64,000 nt of DNA from Echinicola sp. 20G (GTDB lineage Bacteria; Bacteroidota; Bacteroidia; Cytophagales; Cyclobacteriaceae): NCBI RefSeq assembly GCF_015533855.1, contig NZ_AP024154.1, forward strand, positions 375,001-439,000, read 5' to 3'. A program made the translations under genes and the position numbers. Under the pieces are notes generated by a model. It saw only the letters and a program-made list of their open reading frames with translations. It searched no databases and was not told the origin of the DNA. Shown in pieces: positions 1-9,835 of the stretch (its first letter is position 1; each line of letters opens with the position of its first letter).

Positions 1-1095
1 GACATCTCCTGAGGTTGGGTGAGAAACACAGCAAAGAATGTAACCTTCTTTCTTTTCGTTTTCACTTAGTCCTGCATCTTGTTCCATGCTTACTTCTCCA
101 CTTGTCAATTTACCCCTACAAGCTGTACAAAGCCCACTTTGACAGCTATAAGGCATATCATGTCCTTCGTCCAAGCCTGCTTCCAGGATGGTCTTCCCAG
201 GAGGTACTTCAAAAGTATAGGTCTCCCCTTCGAGATTGATACTTACTTCACGCGTCAAAGCTGTTTGACTATCGAGTTTTTCCTTGGCTGCTTCTTCCGC
301 CTCATCAGAGGAGGATGTATAGAAGCTCTCCCTATGGATAGAATCATGAGGAACGTCCATTTTCAACAGTGCTTCCACACTCGCTTCCATTAATCCTTCT
401 GGACCACATAAAAAATACTGTTCCTTTTCGGCTTCTGAATAATGTTTTGACTTCAATACATCTTCTATCACGCTTTCATTTAGCCGCCCCTTAAAACCTG
501 ACCATTCTTCAGATGGCTGCGAAAGAATATGCACCACTTCAAATCGACCTTCATATTTCTTGGTCAAATCCTGAATCTGCTGATCAAAGATAATTTGATC
601 CTCCGATCGGTTACAATAAATCAAAGTCACCTTAGACTGTGGTTCATTGACCAAAACAGACTTACCAATCCCCATGATCGGTGTAATACCACTTCCTCCT
701 GCAATCATGATGAAGTGATTTTTGTTCTTCGAATGGAAATCAGTAGTAAAGTGACCTAGGGGTTTCATCACCTCTAAGGTCTTTCCAGACTTGATATTTT
801 CATTTAGAAAATTGGACACCACTCCACCATCAATTCTCTTTACCGTAATACCAGGATGTGGATCTAAATATGGAGAGGTACACAGGCTGTAAGACCTTCT
901 TTCTTCCTTTCCGTTCACCTCTAATATCAAGGTCAAAAATTGACCAGGCTGATATTCCAAGTATGGTTCTGGCTGCTCAAAATATATACTGACTGCATCA
1001 GGAGTTTCCTTTACCACCTCTCTGACTTTCAGTGACAAATATTGACTTCCTCTTTTCTTCTCTTCTTTATTTTTCTTGAATAGGCTAAATAACAT
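1..1095 (-). CDS. Ferredoxin-type flavin reductase (PaaE-like), 3' end outside window
   Basis: Reading the minus strand from the ATG at 1095 gives 365 codons open to the window edge, so the C-terminus is missing. The order is an FAD-binding reductase domain (RRSYSLCTSP motif), an NAD(P)-binding segment (GGSGITPIMG), then a plant-type 2Fe-2S ferredoxin domain with Cys spacing CQSGLCTAC and a fourth Cys in ILCCVSHP. This is the architecture of electron-transfer reductases such as PaaE or HmpA-like flavodoxin reductases, which pass electrons from NAD(P)H through FAD to an iron-sulfur centre. The partner oxygenase is not in the window, so the substrate pathway is unknown. The start has no Shine-Dalgarno sequence, as is usual in Bacteroidota. 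Confidence 0.85.
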   Translation of the reverse strand, partial: MLFSLFKKNKEEKKRGSQYLSLKVREVVKETPDAVSIYFEQPEPYLEYQPGQFLTLILEVNGKEERRSYSLCTSPYLDPHPGITVKRIDGGVVSNFLNENIKSGKTLEVMKPLGHFTTDFHSKNKNHFIMIAGGSGITPIMGIGKSVLVNEPQSKVTLIYCNRSEDQIIFDQQIQDLTKKYEGRFEVVHILSQPSEEWSGFKGRLNESVIEDVLKSKHYSEAEKEQYFLCGPEGLMEASVEALLKMDVPHDSIHRESFYTSSSDEAEEAAKEKLDSQTALTREVSINLEGETYTFEVPPGKTILEAGLDEGHDMPYSCQSGLCTACRGKLTSGEVSMEQDAGLSENEKKEGYILCCVSHPTSGDV

Positions 1096-1391
1096 TCTTC
1101 TTTGAATTTTATCCTGTATTGTTATTTGGCTTCAAAATTAAGGCCGATTTTTTTAAAATCCCCCTAATCCTAAAGTTAAAATCCTTTATAAAACACATTA
1201 TTCAAAAAGATGTTCCCAAAAGCGGAACAATAGATCAGTTTAAACCATACATCTAACATTAATAAGCGCGTTTTGTACTTATAGTGACCACTGCACTGAT
1301 ATTTTTTTCTCGGCACTGTAGCGTTTTTACATAAGCTTACGTTTCGAGAACAAAAGCAGAAAAAGAAAGAGAAGTAATAGATTAAACCAAC

Positions 1392-2144
1392 ATGATTATG
1401 TTAACTGGAGTAAACAATAAAAAAATGCTTATGAATTGGAAGAGAACACTTGGACTCTTTTTCCTGGCCCTATCACCTTTAGTGATTACCAGCTGTTTGG
1501 ATGATGAAGATGCAGCCGATATTCCTCCTGTAGCTTATGTGGCTTACTACCATGGATCACCTGAAACGGGAGCTGTCAGTATCTATGCGGACGGAAGACT
1601 GTATAACACCAATAACTTTGAGTATACTGACTTCTTTACTTATGGAAATTATTATACGGGTGAGAGAAACCTTTCTTTCAAAAACAAGAATGCGGCCAAT
1701 TCATTATTGGACACAACTGTAACGCTTAATGAAAACCAACCGTACACTTTCTTCTTTATTGATGGAGAAGAGTCAGCCATGGAAACGGTCATCGCTGAGG
1801 ACAACTGGGACGAACCTTCTGAGGGCAAAGCCATGATCAGATTAGTACACTTATCTCCAGATGCTCCAGCAGTAAACCTTGTCGTAAATGATGATGAAGC
1901 AGCGACTTTCTCTAATCAGGAATACAAAAATGTTACTGATTTCGTAGAAATAGATGCGGAACTTACTTCCTTTAGCATCACCAATTCAACAACTGGCGAA
2001 GTAATCTTGACAGCAGAAGACCTTGACCTTCGCACACAAAGAATCTATACCTTTATTGTACGAGGTTACGCAGCTCCTGAAGAGACCGCTTCTTCAATCG
2101 ATGACCTAAGCTTGCAAGTCATCAGGAACTATCCGAATTACTAA
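1392..2144 (+). CDS. DUF4397 domain lipoprotein
   Basis: Up to 250 residues. A hydrophobic signal segment ends in a lipobox (ITSC) followed by an acidic stretch (LDDEDAAD), which in Bacteroidota can act as an outer-membrane or surface export signal. The mature part has the DUF4397 pattern (VAYYHGSPETGAVSIYADG and later RLVHLSPDAPAVNLVV), a beta-sandwich repeat of unknown function. The real start may be the internal ATG at 1425 or 1431 (MNWKRTLG), because the first 11-13 residues before the signal peptide look non-coding. It is a single-gene unit with a strong terminator directly downstream. No function can be assigned beyond being a cell-envelope lipoprotein. Confidence 0.8.
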   Translation: MIMLTGVNNKKMLMNWKRTLGLFFLALSPLVITSCLDDEDAADIPPVAYVAYYHGSPETGAVSIYADGRLYNTNNFEYTDFFTYGNYYTGERNLSFKNKNAANSLLDTTVTLNENQPYTFFFIDGEESAMETVIAEDNWDEPSEGKAMIRLVHLSPDAPAVNLVVNDDEAATFSNQEYKNVTDFVEIDAELTSFSITNSTTGEVILTAEDLDLRTQRIYTFIVRGYAAPEETASSIDDLSLQVIRNYPNY

Positions 2145-2175
2145 AAATTATTCCAACTATTGTTCATAAGCGCGG

Positions 2176-2209
2176 GGGTAGGTTGTCCAAGAGACAGCCT
2201 ACCCTTTTT
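2176..2209 (+). terminator. Rho-independent terminator after the DUF4397 gene
   Basis: GGGTAGG and CCTACCC arms, extended by TGTC/GACA, form a GC-rich hairpin followed by TTTTTG. Confidence 0.8.
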
Positions 2210-2280
2210 GTTTGAGCCAGTATAACAAGCCTTTGGATGAAAATAAAACCAAATAAGGGGGCTTTTACGTTATAAAAAAT

Positions 2281-2288
2281 TATTTTTG
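2281..2288 (+). promoter_or_regulatory. Candidate -7 box for purB
   Basis: TATTTTTG matches the Bacteroidota -7 consensus TAnnTTTG and lies 31 bp before the purB ATG. The -33 box is weak (T-run near 2263). Confidence 0.45.
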
Positions 2289-2319
2289 CAGCGTCATTCA
2301 ATTTCAAACAGAAGTTATC

Positions 2320-3663
2320 ATGAATTTAAATACGCTGACCGCTGTATCCTCTGTAGATGGAAGGTATGGAAGTAAAACAGCCCCCCTAAGAGCCTTTTTT
2401 TCTGAGTATGCCCTAATCAAATATAGAGTACGGGTTGAAGTGGAATATTTCATTGCCTTATGCGAAATGCCTTTACCGCAGTTAAAGGGCATCTCCAAAG
2501 ACTTATTCCCAAAACTCCGTGCGATAGTAGATAACTTTTCAGAATCAGATGCAGAGGCCATCAAAGAAATAGAAAAGACTACTAACCATGATGTGAAAGC
2601 GGTGGAGTATTTTTTGAAAAATGAGTTTGACAAGTTGGGACTGGAAGCCCAGAAAGAATTCATCCATTTCGGGTTGACTTCCCAAGACATCAACAACACT
2701 TCTACTCCACTTATGCTGAAAGAAGGTTTGGCAGAGGTTATACTTCCTTGCTTAAACGAAGTTATAAGCAAGCTCAAAAGCCAAGTCGAAGAGTGGAAGG
2801 ACATCTCCATGCTCGCCAAGACCCACGGACAGCCTGCTTCTCCTACCCGCTTAGGAAAAGAGTTCCAAGTGTTTGTCACGAGACTTGAAAACCAACTTGC
2901 CCTTTTGGAGCAAGTTCCCCATTCAGCCAAATTTGGTGGAGCTACCGGAAATATGAACGCCCATAAAGTGGCCTATCCTGAGCTAGAGTGGACTGCTTTC
3001 GCCAACAATTTTGTGACGCAATATTTAGGCTTGGAAAGAAGTTTCCCAACCACGCAGATTGAACATTATGACAACCTTGCAGCTCTATTTGATGGTCTAA
3101 AGCGCATCAATACCATTTTGTTGGACCTCTCAAAAGACGTTTGGCAATATGTCAGCATGAACTACTTTAAGCAAAAAATCAAAGCAGGTGAAATTGGTTC
3201 TTCAGCCATGCCCCATAAGGTCAACCCAATTGACTTTGAAAATGCAGAAGGTAACTTGGGCATTGCCAATGCCTTGTTGGAGCACCTGGCGGCCAAACTC
3301 CCGATCAGTAGACTTCAAAGAGACCTTACAGATAGTACGGTATTGCGCGTAATTGGTGTGCCATTGGCCCATATGTTGATTTCATTTGAGTCCTTGAAAA
3401 AAGGTTTGGGCAAATTGGAGCTTAACCAAGCGGCGATTGAGGCGGATTTGGAAGAAAACTGGGCTGTAGTGGCAGAAGCCATCCAGACTGTCCTCAGAAG
3501 AGAGGCATATCCAAAACCGTATGAAGCATTAAAGGAACTTACCAGAACCAATTCCAAAATCACGGAACAGTCCATAAAGGAATTTATTGAAACCTTAAAT
3601 GTTTCTGATGAGATCAAAGCAGAGTTGAGGGTGATTTCCCCATTCAACTATACTGGTTTGTAA
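2320..3663 (+). CDS. purB: Adenylosuccinate lyase
   Basis: 447 residues, a typical length for bacterial PurB. The fumarase/aspartase-superfamily signature is present as SSAMPHKVNPIDFENAEGN near residue 290, and the upstream TSQDINNT and KTHGQPASPTRLGKE blocks carry the conserved catalytic His and Thr/Ser residues of the family. PurB cleaves SAICAR and adenylosuccinate, releasing fumarate, in purine synthesis and AMP formation in the cytosol. The gene stands alone, with its own -7 box upstream and a bidirectional terminator downstream that it shares with the convergent ctlX-like gene. Nothing unusual was seen. Confidence 0.96.
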   Translation: MNLNTLTAVSSVDGRYGSKTAPLRAFFSEYALIKYRVRVEVEYFIALCEMPLPQLKGISKDLFPKLRAIVDNFSESDAEAIKEIEKTTNHDVKAVEYFLKNEFDKLGLEAQKEFIHFGLTSQDINNTSTPLMLKEGLAEVILPCLNEVISKLKSQVEEWKDISMLAKTHGQPASPTRLGKEFQVFVTRLENQLALLEQVPHSAKFGGATGNMNAHKVAYPELEWTAFANNFVTQYLGLERSFPTTQIEHYDNLAALFDGLKRINTILLDLSKDVWQYVSMNYFKQKIKAGEIGSSAMPHKVNPIDFENAEGNLGIANALLEHLAAKLPISRLQRDLTDSTVLRVIGVPLAHMLISFESLKKGLGKLELNQAAIEADLEENWAVVAEAIQTVLRREAYPKPYEALKELTRTNSKITEQSIKEFIETLNVSDEIKAELRVISPFNYTGL

Positions 3664-3684
3664 TAATTATAGGATTCACAGAAA

Positions 3685-3724
3685 AGAGGCTTTCCTTGTA
3701 GCTTAATGCTTTAGGGAAAGCCTC
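3685..3724. terminator. Bidirectional terminator between purB and the CtlX gene
   Basis: Arms GAGGCTTTCC and GGAAAGCCTC form a 10-bp perfect stem. It lies between two convergent genes, 21 bp after purB and 3 bp after the ctlX-like stop. Confidence 0.8.
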
Positions 3725-3727
3725 TTA

Positions 3728-4672
3728 CTATTTTATCAGTTTCCTAGGCAAAAAAATCTCCGCCAACATGCAGCGCACACTACCTCCGCCCACTTTTTCG
3801 ATTGTTGGGATATCGGGGATAATCACCTCTGTATATTTTTCAATAATCTGCTTTTGCCCTGCTTTCAAACTTTTATAAGCTGTCCGTGACATTACAGTAA
3901 ACTTCTTCCCTTTATCATTATGCAATTCCAGCATGTTACCTGCAAAAGCAAATTTTTGTGGAATAGTAATGGGTACAATTTTCTTTCCGTTCTTTTCCAA
4001 GCTTTCCTTGATCTTCATCTTCTCGGCTTTTCGCTCGACACTGTCCAAACAAACTACTGCCAACTGCGTCCCAATGTGCATCATCACATTAGTATGATAG
4101 ATAGGAATTTTCTCTTTTTGAAGCACTTGTACAGCCGAAAACTCAAGAATTTCATATCCCATCAACTGTTCAAAATAATGTAAGGGAACCGGATGGGTTC
4201 TTTCAGAAATACATGCATAGGCCATTTGATACTGTCTGTCCAGTACCAAACTTCCGGTACTTTCCAGGAATTGACCATCATCCTCAAAAAATGTAAGGTC
4301 CACAATTTCCTCTACCTTATACCCCTCTTCTGAAAGTGTATCTACCAGATCTTTTCTTCTTTCCTTTCTCCTGTTTTCTGACAGCATGGGATATAGAAGT
4401 AAGCGACCATTGTAGTGGGTGCTGAACCAATTGTTGGGAAAAACAGCGTCAGGCTTGGCGGGCACTTCACTATCCTCCAAAACTATGACATGAATGCCCT
4501 TTGATTTGAGCAGTTCCACAAATCCATCAAACTCGCTCAAGACTACATTTTGCAGCTCACCATCAGCTCTTCGGTCAAATTGTTGGTATAAATTGTCCTT
4601 CGCTGTTTCTGGGTTGAACCCAAAAGCGGCCGGCCTTACCATCAATACTGTCGAAGTTGTTTGTAATGCCAT
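3728..4672 (-). CDS. ctlX: CtlX-like citrulline/arginine hydrolase (amidinotransferase fold)
   Basis: 314 residues of the guanidino-group-modifying (arginine deiminase/DDAH) superfamily. The N-terminus STVLMVRPAAFGFNPETA is typical of the Bacteroidota proteins called CtlX. A conserved His occurs in YHTNVMMHIG, and the candidate catalytic Cys lies in GGGSVRCMLAE near the C-terminus, where family members carry their nucleophile. These enzymes attack the guanidino or ureido carbon of arginine-like substrates, and CtlX is assigned to citrulline use. The exact substrate is inferred from family only. It is a monocistronic minus-strand gene, convergent with purB. Confidence 0.8.
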   Translation of the reverse strand: MALQTTSTVLMVRPAAFGFNPETAKDNLYQQFDRRADGELQNVVLSEFDGFVELLKSKGIHVIVLEDSEVPAKPDAVFPNNWFSTHYNGRLLLYPMLSENRRKERRKDLVDTLSEEGYKVEEIVDLTFFEDDGQFLESTGSLVLDRQYQMAYACISERTHPVPLHYFEQLMGYEILEFSAVQVLQKEKIPIYHTNVMMHIGTQLAVVCLDSVERKAEKMKIKESLEKNGKKIVPITIPQKFAFAGNMLELHNDKGKKFTVMSRTAYKSLKAGQKQIIEKYTEVIIPDIPTIEKVGGGSVRCMLAEIFLPRKLIK

Positions 4673-4747
4673 CTTTTCATTTTATCCCAGAACACAATCG
4701 TCCCTCTTTATCGAAAGTGCAAAGTTACAAAACAACAGCTTTCTAGC

Positions 4748-5665
4748 TCATTGTTTTTTATAGTACTGGTATAAAATTGGTTTGATCCGGAAACGCTCTT
4801 CACTCAATGAAAAATAACTGTTTCCATTTTTGGCAAAACCAATCGCCTCCCCCTGAGGTTCTGGCACATAAGGCAATTGAACGGGGCTTCTTGATAGGGC
4901 TTCAGCTAGGCTCTCTCCTTCTTTTCTTTCCCAATGATAAATCACCCAATAATTCTTAATAATAATCTCTTTTCCATCTGGAGAAATATCTCCTCCAACA
5001 GACATGGTGATGGGCAATTTTTCTATTTTTTCAAGCTCCAGCTCTCCTTCATCCAATTGGTCTACAGGTGCCCGGTACAATACATTACTGGAGTCCCTCT
5101 TACTAACAATATAAACATCACCGTTCCATGGGTCTACCATCAGGGTTTCAGCGTCCTTAGCCCCATCAGGGTAATTTAGTTTGATCACCTCTGGCTCTAC
5201 CTCCACTTCTGATTCATCAGCATTCGGTTCCTCAAACCTTAATAGTCTGATGGAATGATATTGAGCTTCATTATCTCCTATTTCTCCGACATAGATATAA
5301 GACTTTCCTTCGCTTCCACCTGGCCCTACTGCGATATCCTCCCAATCCCTATTATGGGTATTTAACAACTTTATTTTACCAATAGAATTCCCCATTGAAT
5401 CAAGCTTATAGACAATAGGCTCTCCTCCGCTATCATTATGGGTATATAGCAAATTATTATACGTTCTAGAAGCAGCAATACCACTGGCTTCATTTAGAAG
5501 TTTTGCGTCAACTTGTCCTCTTTCCTTGCCGCTATAGTACAAGGAATCCTGAACTTGTGGATTAATTCTGACTTCATACTTGTTGTAGATTTTCTCTGAC
5601 AATAAATAGGGCATCAATGAGGCCAAAAAGGTCAGTTTCAGAATGATGTGGAAAATAAATTTCAT
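4748..5665 (-). CDS. Secreted propeller-like protein of unknown function
   Basis: 305 residues beginning with a hydrophobic signal or anchor segment (MKFIFHIILKLTFLASLMPYL). The rest has repeated beta-strand blocks (ASGIAASRTYNNLLYTHNDSGGEP, DWEDIAVGPG, YVGEIGDN, DGDVYIVSKRD-like) that resemble SMP-30/NHL or phytase-type beta-propellers. I do not recognise a named family. The protein is probably exported to the periplasm or envelope. It lies in the gap between the ctlX-like gene and clpC on the same strand, with about 75 bp to its downstream neighbour, so read-through is possible. Confidence 0.6.
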   Translation of the reverse strand: MKFIFHIILKLTFLASLMPYLLSEKIYNKYEVRINPQVQDSLYYSGKERGQVDAKLLNEASGIAASRTYNNLLYTHNDSGGEPIVYKLDSMGNSIGKIKLLNTHNRDWEDIAVGPGGSEGKSYIYVGEIGDNEAQYHSIRLLRFEEPNADESEVEVEPEVIKLNYPDGAKDAETLMVDPWNGDVYIVSKRDSSNVLYRAPVDQLDEGELELEKIEKLPITMSVGGDISPDGKEIIIKNYWVIYHWERKEGESLAEALSRSPVQLPYVPEPQGEAIGFAKNGNSYFSLSEERFRIKPILYQYYKKQ

Positions 5666-5731
5666 AAGCCAGCATTAGCAAAAGAAAGACCAATCAATAA
5701 CAGGAACTCGGGATTTAATGTTAAAAAAACC

Positions 5732-5764
5732 TAAAAAAAGTGGTCCGCCAAGGCGAACCACTTT
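5732..5764 (-). terminator. clpC terminator
   Basis: AAAGTGGTTCGCC/GGCGGACCACTTT arms (one mismatch) around a 2-base loop, followed on the minus strand by a T7 tract. Confidence 0.85.
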
Positions 5765-5786
5765 CGAATAAACCGTTTATTAAAAT

Positions 5787-8315
5787 CTAATCTGCTTTTT
5801 CTTTTTTCTGTACTGTAATCGTCAGCTCATCTCCTTTACCGGAGTAGTCTGCCTTGATCACATCCCCTTCGGACAACTCTCCACGAAGAATTTCCTCAGC
5901 AATAGCATCTTCCAAGTATTTCTGGATTGCCCTGTTTAGTGGTCTTGCACCATATTGCTGATCATATCCTTTGTCGGACAAGAAGTCCTTGGCTTTATCA
6001 GAAAGTTCAATTTTGTAACCCAAATCAGTAATTCTACTGAAGAGTTTTTCCAAACTGATATCGATGATTTTGTGAATATCCTTTTTATCCAAGGAATTAA
6101 AGACCACTACATCATCTAGCCTGTTCAAGAATTCTGGACTGAAGGCTTTTTTCAAAGCACTTTGGATGGTTGACTTCATCACTTCATCCATATTTTCTTC
6201 CTTAGCTTTAGAGGCAAACCCGATTCCTGAACCGAAATCTTTCAAATCCCTCACACCAATATTGGAAGTCATGATGATCACCGTATTTCTAAAGTCCACT
6301 CTTCTGCCCAAACCATCAGTAAGGATACCATCGTCCAATACTTGCAACAACAAGTTGAACACATCAGGGTGAGCCTTCTCTATTTCATCCAGTAAGACTA
6401 CTGAATATGGCTTTCTACGAACCTTTTCAGTCAATTGTCCACCTTCTTCATAGCCGACATAACCTGGAGGTGCTCCTACCAAACGGGATACGCTGAATTT
6501 CTCCATGTACTCAGACATGTCGATACGTACCAAAGAATCTTCCTTATCGAACAAGTAGGTAGCCAGCGTTTTTGCCAACTCTGTTTTACCTACTCCTGTT
6601 GGGCCAAGGAAAATAAATGATCCAATAGGCTTTTTAGGGTCTTTCAATCCTACTCTTGTACGCTGAATGGCTTTGGTCAACTTCTTGATTGCATCATCCT
6701 GACCGATTACCTTGCCCTGCAACTCCTTACCCATACTTAGAAGCTTGTTTCCTTCGTTTTGGGCAATTCGCTTGGCAGGAATGCCTGTCATCATCGCAAT
6801 AACCTCTGCAACGTTATCTTCCTCAACGGTGTATCTCTTGGTCTTACTTTCTTCCTCCCACTTGGCTTTTGCATTTTCCAATTGCTCCAGAAGCTTTTTC
6901 TCACGATCTCTCAACTGGGCGGCCTCTTCGTACTTCTGACTTTTGACTACCCTGTTTTTCTCAACCTTGATATTTTCTACCTCTTCTTCCAACTTCAGGA
7001 TTTCGTCTGGCACATGGATATTGTTAATGTGCACACGAGCACCCGCCTCATCCAAGATATCAATTGCCTTATCCGGCAAGAATCGATCTGAAATGTATCG
7101 GTCTGAAAGCTTCACACATGCATCTATGGCTTCAGGAGTATAGTTTACATTGTGGTGATCTTCGTATTTGTCCTTGATGTTGTTTAGGATCTGGATGGTT
7201 TCCTCTGGTGAAGTGGCATCTACCATCACCATCTGGAACCTTCTGGCCAAAGCACCATCTTTTTCAATATATTGTCTGTACTCATCCAAAGTAGTTGCAC
7301 CGATGCATTGGATTTCTCCACGGGCCAAAGCAGGCTTGAACATATTGGACGCATCCAACGAACCGCTTGCTCCACCTGCACCTACAATTGTGTGCAACTC
7401 ATCAATAAAGAGAATTACGTTTGGAGATTTTTCCAGCTCGTTCATCACTGCTTTCATTCTCTCCTCAAACTGACCTCTGTATTTGGTTCCAGCCACTAAA
7501 GAAGCAAGATCCAAGGTCACCACGCGCTTGTTAAAAAGAACTCTGGAAACTTTCTTCTGAACAATCCTCAAAGCCAAACCTTCCGCGATGGCTGTTTTAC
7601 CCACGCCAGGTTCACCGATAAGAATAGGGTTGTTTTTCTTTCTTCTGGAAAGAATTTGCGCAACTCGCTCAATTTCCTTTTCCCTACCAATAATCGGATC
7701 CAATTTATCATCTTCCGCCATTCGGGTAAGGTCCCTCCCAAAATTATCCAAAACAGGAGTTCTGGACTTTTCTGTTGAACCTTTGCCTCCTCCACTGGAA
7801 GAGCCACCGGACGAGCCGAAAAGTTTGCTGCTTTCCTCATCTGTATCATCTGCCTCAGCACCTGAGCGAGGGGTCTGATCAGTTTGGAACTCTAGCATTT
7901 CTTTAACGGTATCATAAGTGGTATCGAATTTATGCAGAATCTGGGTAGCGATGTTGTCTTCATCCCTAAGGATTGACAACAACAAATGTTCTGTTCCGAT
8001 AAGTTGGCTTTTAAATATTTTAGCTTCCAAGTAAGTAATCTTCAGTACTTTTTCAGATTGCCTTGTCAATGGAATATTGGCCAAGTTTTTAACATTATGG
8101 TTGGCCGTCCCTTTGACCGCGCGCTCCACAGAATTGCGAAGCTCATCCAAAGGCACTCCTAATTTCTTTAATATGGAAACAGCGACACCTTCCCCTTCAC
8201 GGATCATGCCCAGCAAGAGATGTTCGGTCCCAATGTAATCGTGTCCCAGACGCAAAGCTTCTTCACGACTTAGAGAGATCACCTCTTTCACTCTATTTGA
8301 AAATTTTGCTTCCAT
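5787..8315 (-). CDS. clpC: ClpC-type AAA+ unfoldase of the Clp protease
   Basis: 842 residues with the full ClpC layout: a double Clp-N domain (residues about 1-150, starting MEAKFSNRVKEVISLSREEAL), AAA1 with Walker A GEPGVGKTAIAEG and Walker B VILFIDELHT, a middle coiled-coil domain with UVR-like segment (YEEAAQLRDREKKLLEQLE), and AAA2 with GPTGVGKTELAK and VVLLDEIEKAH. ClpC unfolds substrates and feeds them to ClpP in the cytosol for protein quality control. A Ser/Gly-rich linker (SSGGSSSGGGKGS) follows the N-domain. It is transcribed alone and ends at a strong terminator. Confidence 0.96.
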   Translation of the reverse strand: MEAKFSNRVKEVISLSREEALRLGHDYIGTEHLLLGMIREGEGVAVSILKKLGVPLDELRNSVERAVKGTANHNVKNLANIPLTRQSEKVLKITYLEAKIFKSQLIGTEHLLLSILRDEDNIATQILHKFDTTYDTVKEMLEFQTDQTPRSGAEADDTDEESSKLFGSSGGSSSGGGKGSTEKSRTPVLDNFGRDLTRMAEDDKLDPIIGREKEIERVAQILSRRKKNNPILIGEPGVGKTAIAEGLALRIVQKKVSRVLFNKRVVTLDLASLVAGTKYRGQFEERMKAVMNELEKSPNVILFIDELHTIVGAGGASGSLDASNMFKPALARGEIQCIGATTLDEYRQYIEKDGALARRFQMVMVDATSPEETIQILNNIKDKYEDHHNVNYTPEAIDACVKLSDRYISDRFLPDKAIDILDEAGARVHINNIHVPDEILKLEEEVENIKVEKNRVVKSQKYEEAAQLRDREKKLLEQLENAKAKWEEESKTKRYTVEEDNVAEVIAMMTGIPAKRIAQNEGNKLLSMGKELQGKVIGQDDAIKKLTKAIQRTRVGLKDPKKPIGSFIFLGPTGVGKTELAKTLATYLFDKEDSLVRIDMSEYMEKFSVSRLVGAPPGYVGYEEGGQLTEKVRRKPYSVVLLDEIEKAHPDVFNLLLQVLDDGILTDGLGRRVDFRNTVIIMTSNIGVRDLKDFGSGIGFASKAKEENMDEVMKSTIQSALKKAFSPEFLNRLDDVVVFNSLDKKDIHKIIDISLEKLFSRITDLGYKIELSDKAKDFLSDKGYDQQYGARPLNRAIQKYLEDAIAEEILRGELSEGDVIKADYSGKGDELTITVQKKEKAD

Positions 8316-8397
8316 TTAGTTCCTTTCTGAATTGTGAATAATTCTATACTTAATTTTACCGAATTTGTTTTAAAAACACAATTCTTTTAAAGATTGT

Positions 8398-9027
8398 TCA
8401 GTTGTTTTTTTTGGATCTTGCAATAACCTCTTTAGATAGAGGGCCTTCGCAAAACAACAAATCGATAATACTTAAATTTGGTACAAAGTCTGAGCCAAAT
8501 AATTGGTGATAGGGGCTTGGGCAATATAAATTTCTAGACTCAAATGATTCCTTTGCAACTATTTTACTTCTTAGGTCTTCCTCTGAGGGCTTATCAGTGT
8601 AATTGGATGTTAGGGTAATTTTTGTCTTGAACTTTAAAAGCTTCAGACAAAGTGTCAGTAACTCGAGATTGAAATCAAACAAATTGTCAACTTCTCTCTG
8701 AAATACATCCTCAAAATACGGAAAAAAATATTCAAAAAAAGGAGCCTTCCCATAGGCACTTTTGATCCCTCTTAGATGAACATTCTTCCATTTTTGGTGA
8801 TAATCGATATTTATCTTACTATATTTTACTTTTTTGTTACCTCCAACTACAGGTATACTGAGTGTCTCCACCTTATTGGCCAAACGAACCAACGACCTAT
8901 TTCTGTATGTCTGCTTCTGATAATTGTCATGTGCTTCCAGCCTTAATTCATCGAAATCTTGAATAGCTACAAAAAATTCGATGGGTGGCAGGTAAAACAA
9001 ATCAGCTACAATCACTTTATTTTCCAT
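8398..9027 (-). CDS. WbqC-like family protein
   Basis: About 209 residues. The N-terminus VIVADLFYLPPIEFFVAIQDF and the block NRSLVRLANKVETLSIPVVGG fit the WbqC-like family, small proteins often found near O-antigen or lipid-modification genes and of undefined biochemistry. The ATG at 9027 (MENKVIV) is preferred over an upstream in-frame TTG. The gene lies about 80 bp upstream of clpC on the same strand and about 50 bp downstream of the YrdC-family gene, so the three may be read together. There are no polysaccharide genes nearby to support a role in sugar modification. Confidence 0.65.
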   Translation of the reverse strand: MENKVIVADLFYLPPIEFFVAIQDFDELRLEAHDNYQKQTYRNRSLVRLANKVETLSIPVVGGNKKVKYSKINIDYHQKWKNVHLRGIKSAYGKAPFFEYFFPYFEDVFQREVDNLFDFNLELLTLCLKLLKFKTKITLTSNYTDKPSEEDLRSKIVAKESFESRNLYCPSPYHQLFGSDFVPNLSIIDLLFCEGPLSKEVIARSKKNN

Positions 9028-9075
9028 GCCCAAAAGTAATCAAATCATGTCAGCCTCCACTTGATTCCTTCAATC

Positions 9076-9705
9076 TTAAAGCATTTCCTCCAAATCACCC
9101 TGCCCCTGTCTTACCACTTCAATATCTCCTCCTGTGCAATCCACCACCGTGGAAGCGATATTGTTTCCATACCCTCCATCAATCACCACATCTACCAAAT
9201 CCCGGTATTTCTCATAGATCAACTCAGGATCTGTACTGTATTCCAAGACATCATCTTCATCTCTTATGGAAGTTGTCACAATAGGTTGCCCCAACTCCTT
9301 AACCAATATACGAGGAATACTATGGTCGGGGATTCGAATTCCCACTGTTTTCTTTTTACTATGCAGCAATTTGGGCACATTATTATTGGCATCCAATATA
9401 AAAGTGAACGGCCCTGGCAAGGCTTTTTTCATCACCTTAAACACTGGCGTACTCAGCGCCCGGGTATATTCTGCAATATTGCTAAGGTCATAGCAGATAA
9501 AACTAAAATTCTGTTTCTGAGGCTTCACCCCTTTGATCAAGCAAATTCGCTCTATCGCCTTTTGATTATAGATATCACATCCAATTCCATAAATAGTATC
9601 AGTTGGATAAATGATCACTCCCCCCTTCCTCAGTACATCAACCACTTGATTTACTTGTCGGGGATTTGGATTTTCAGGGTATATTTTAATCAGCTCTGCA
9701 GACAT
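9076..9705 (-). CDS. L-threonylcarbamoyladenylate synthase-like protein (Sua5/YciO/YrdC family)
   Basis: About 209 residues covering one YrdC domain. The motifs PTDTIYGIGCDIYN near the N-terminus and GIRIPDHSIPRILVKELGQPIVTTS in the middle are the nucleotide and threonine binding regions of the Sua5/YrdC fold. TsaC/Sua5 enzymes make threonylcarbamoyl-AMP for the t6A37 tRNA modification, while YciO paralogues are less well defined. The spacing of motifs resembles YciO-type proteins, so the exact paralogue is uncertain. Start chosen at the ATG at 9705 (MSAELIKIYP). Confidence 0.8.
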   Translation of the reverse strand: MSAELIKIYPENPNPRQVNQVVDVLRKGGVIIYPTDTIYGIGCDIYNQKAIERICLIKGVKPQKQNFSFICYDLSNIAEYTRALSTPVFKVMKKALPGPFTFILDANNNVPKLLHSKKKTVGIRIPDHSIPRILVKELGQPIVTTSIRDEDDVLEYSTDPELIYEKYRDLVDVVIDGGYGNNIASTVVDCTGGDIEVVRQGQGDLEEML

Positions 9706-9835
9706 AACAATCAATCAAAATAAAAGCGTTTAACTACACTAACACAAATCAAGGGCCAAAACACTGTAATTTAATCTCTAAACATTTCCATCAGAAAGTC
9801 TAGAGGCTTAAAAATACCTTTTAATTTTATTTAGC

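Noticed and set aside
2304..2930. 208-residue frame antisense to purB
   Set aside because: Shadow of a conserved enzyme gene, no similarity to known proteins.
9061..9723. Long plus-strand frame opposite the YrdC-family gene
   Set aside because: Antisense to a clear family member; its residues show no motif.
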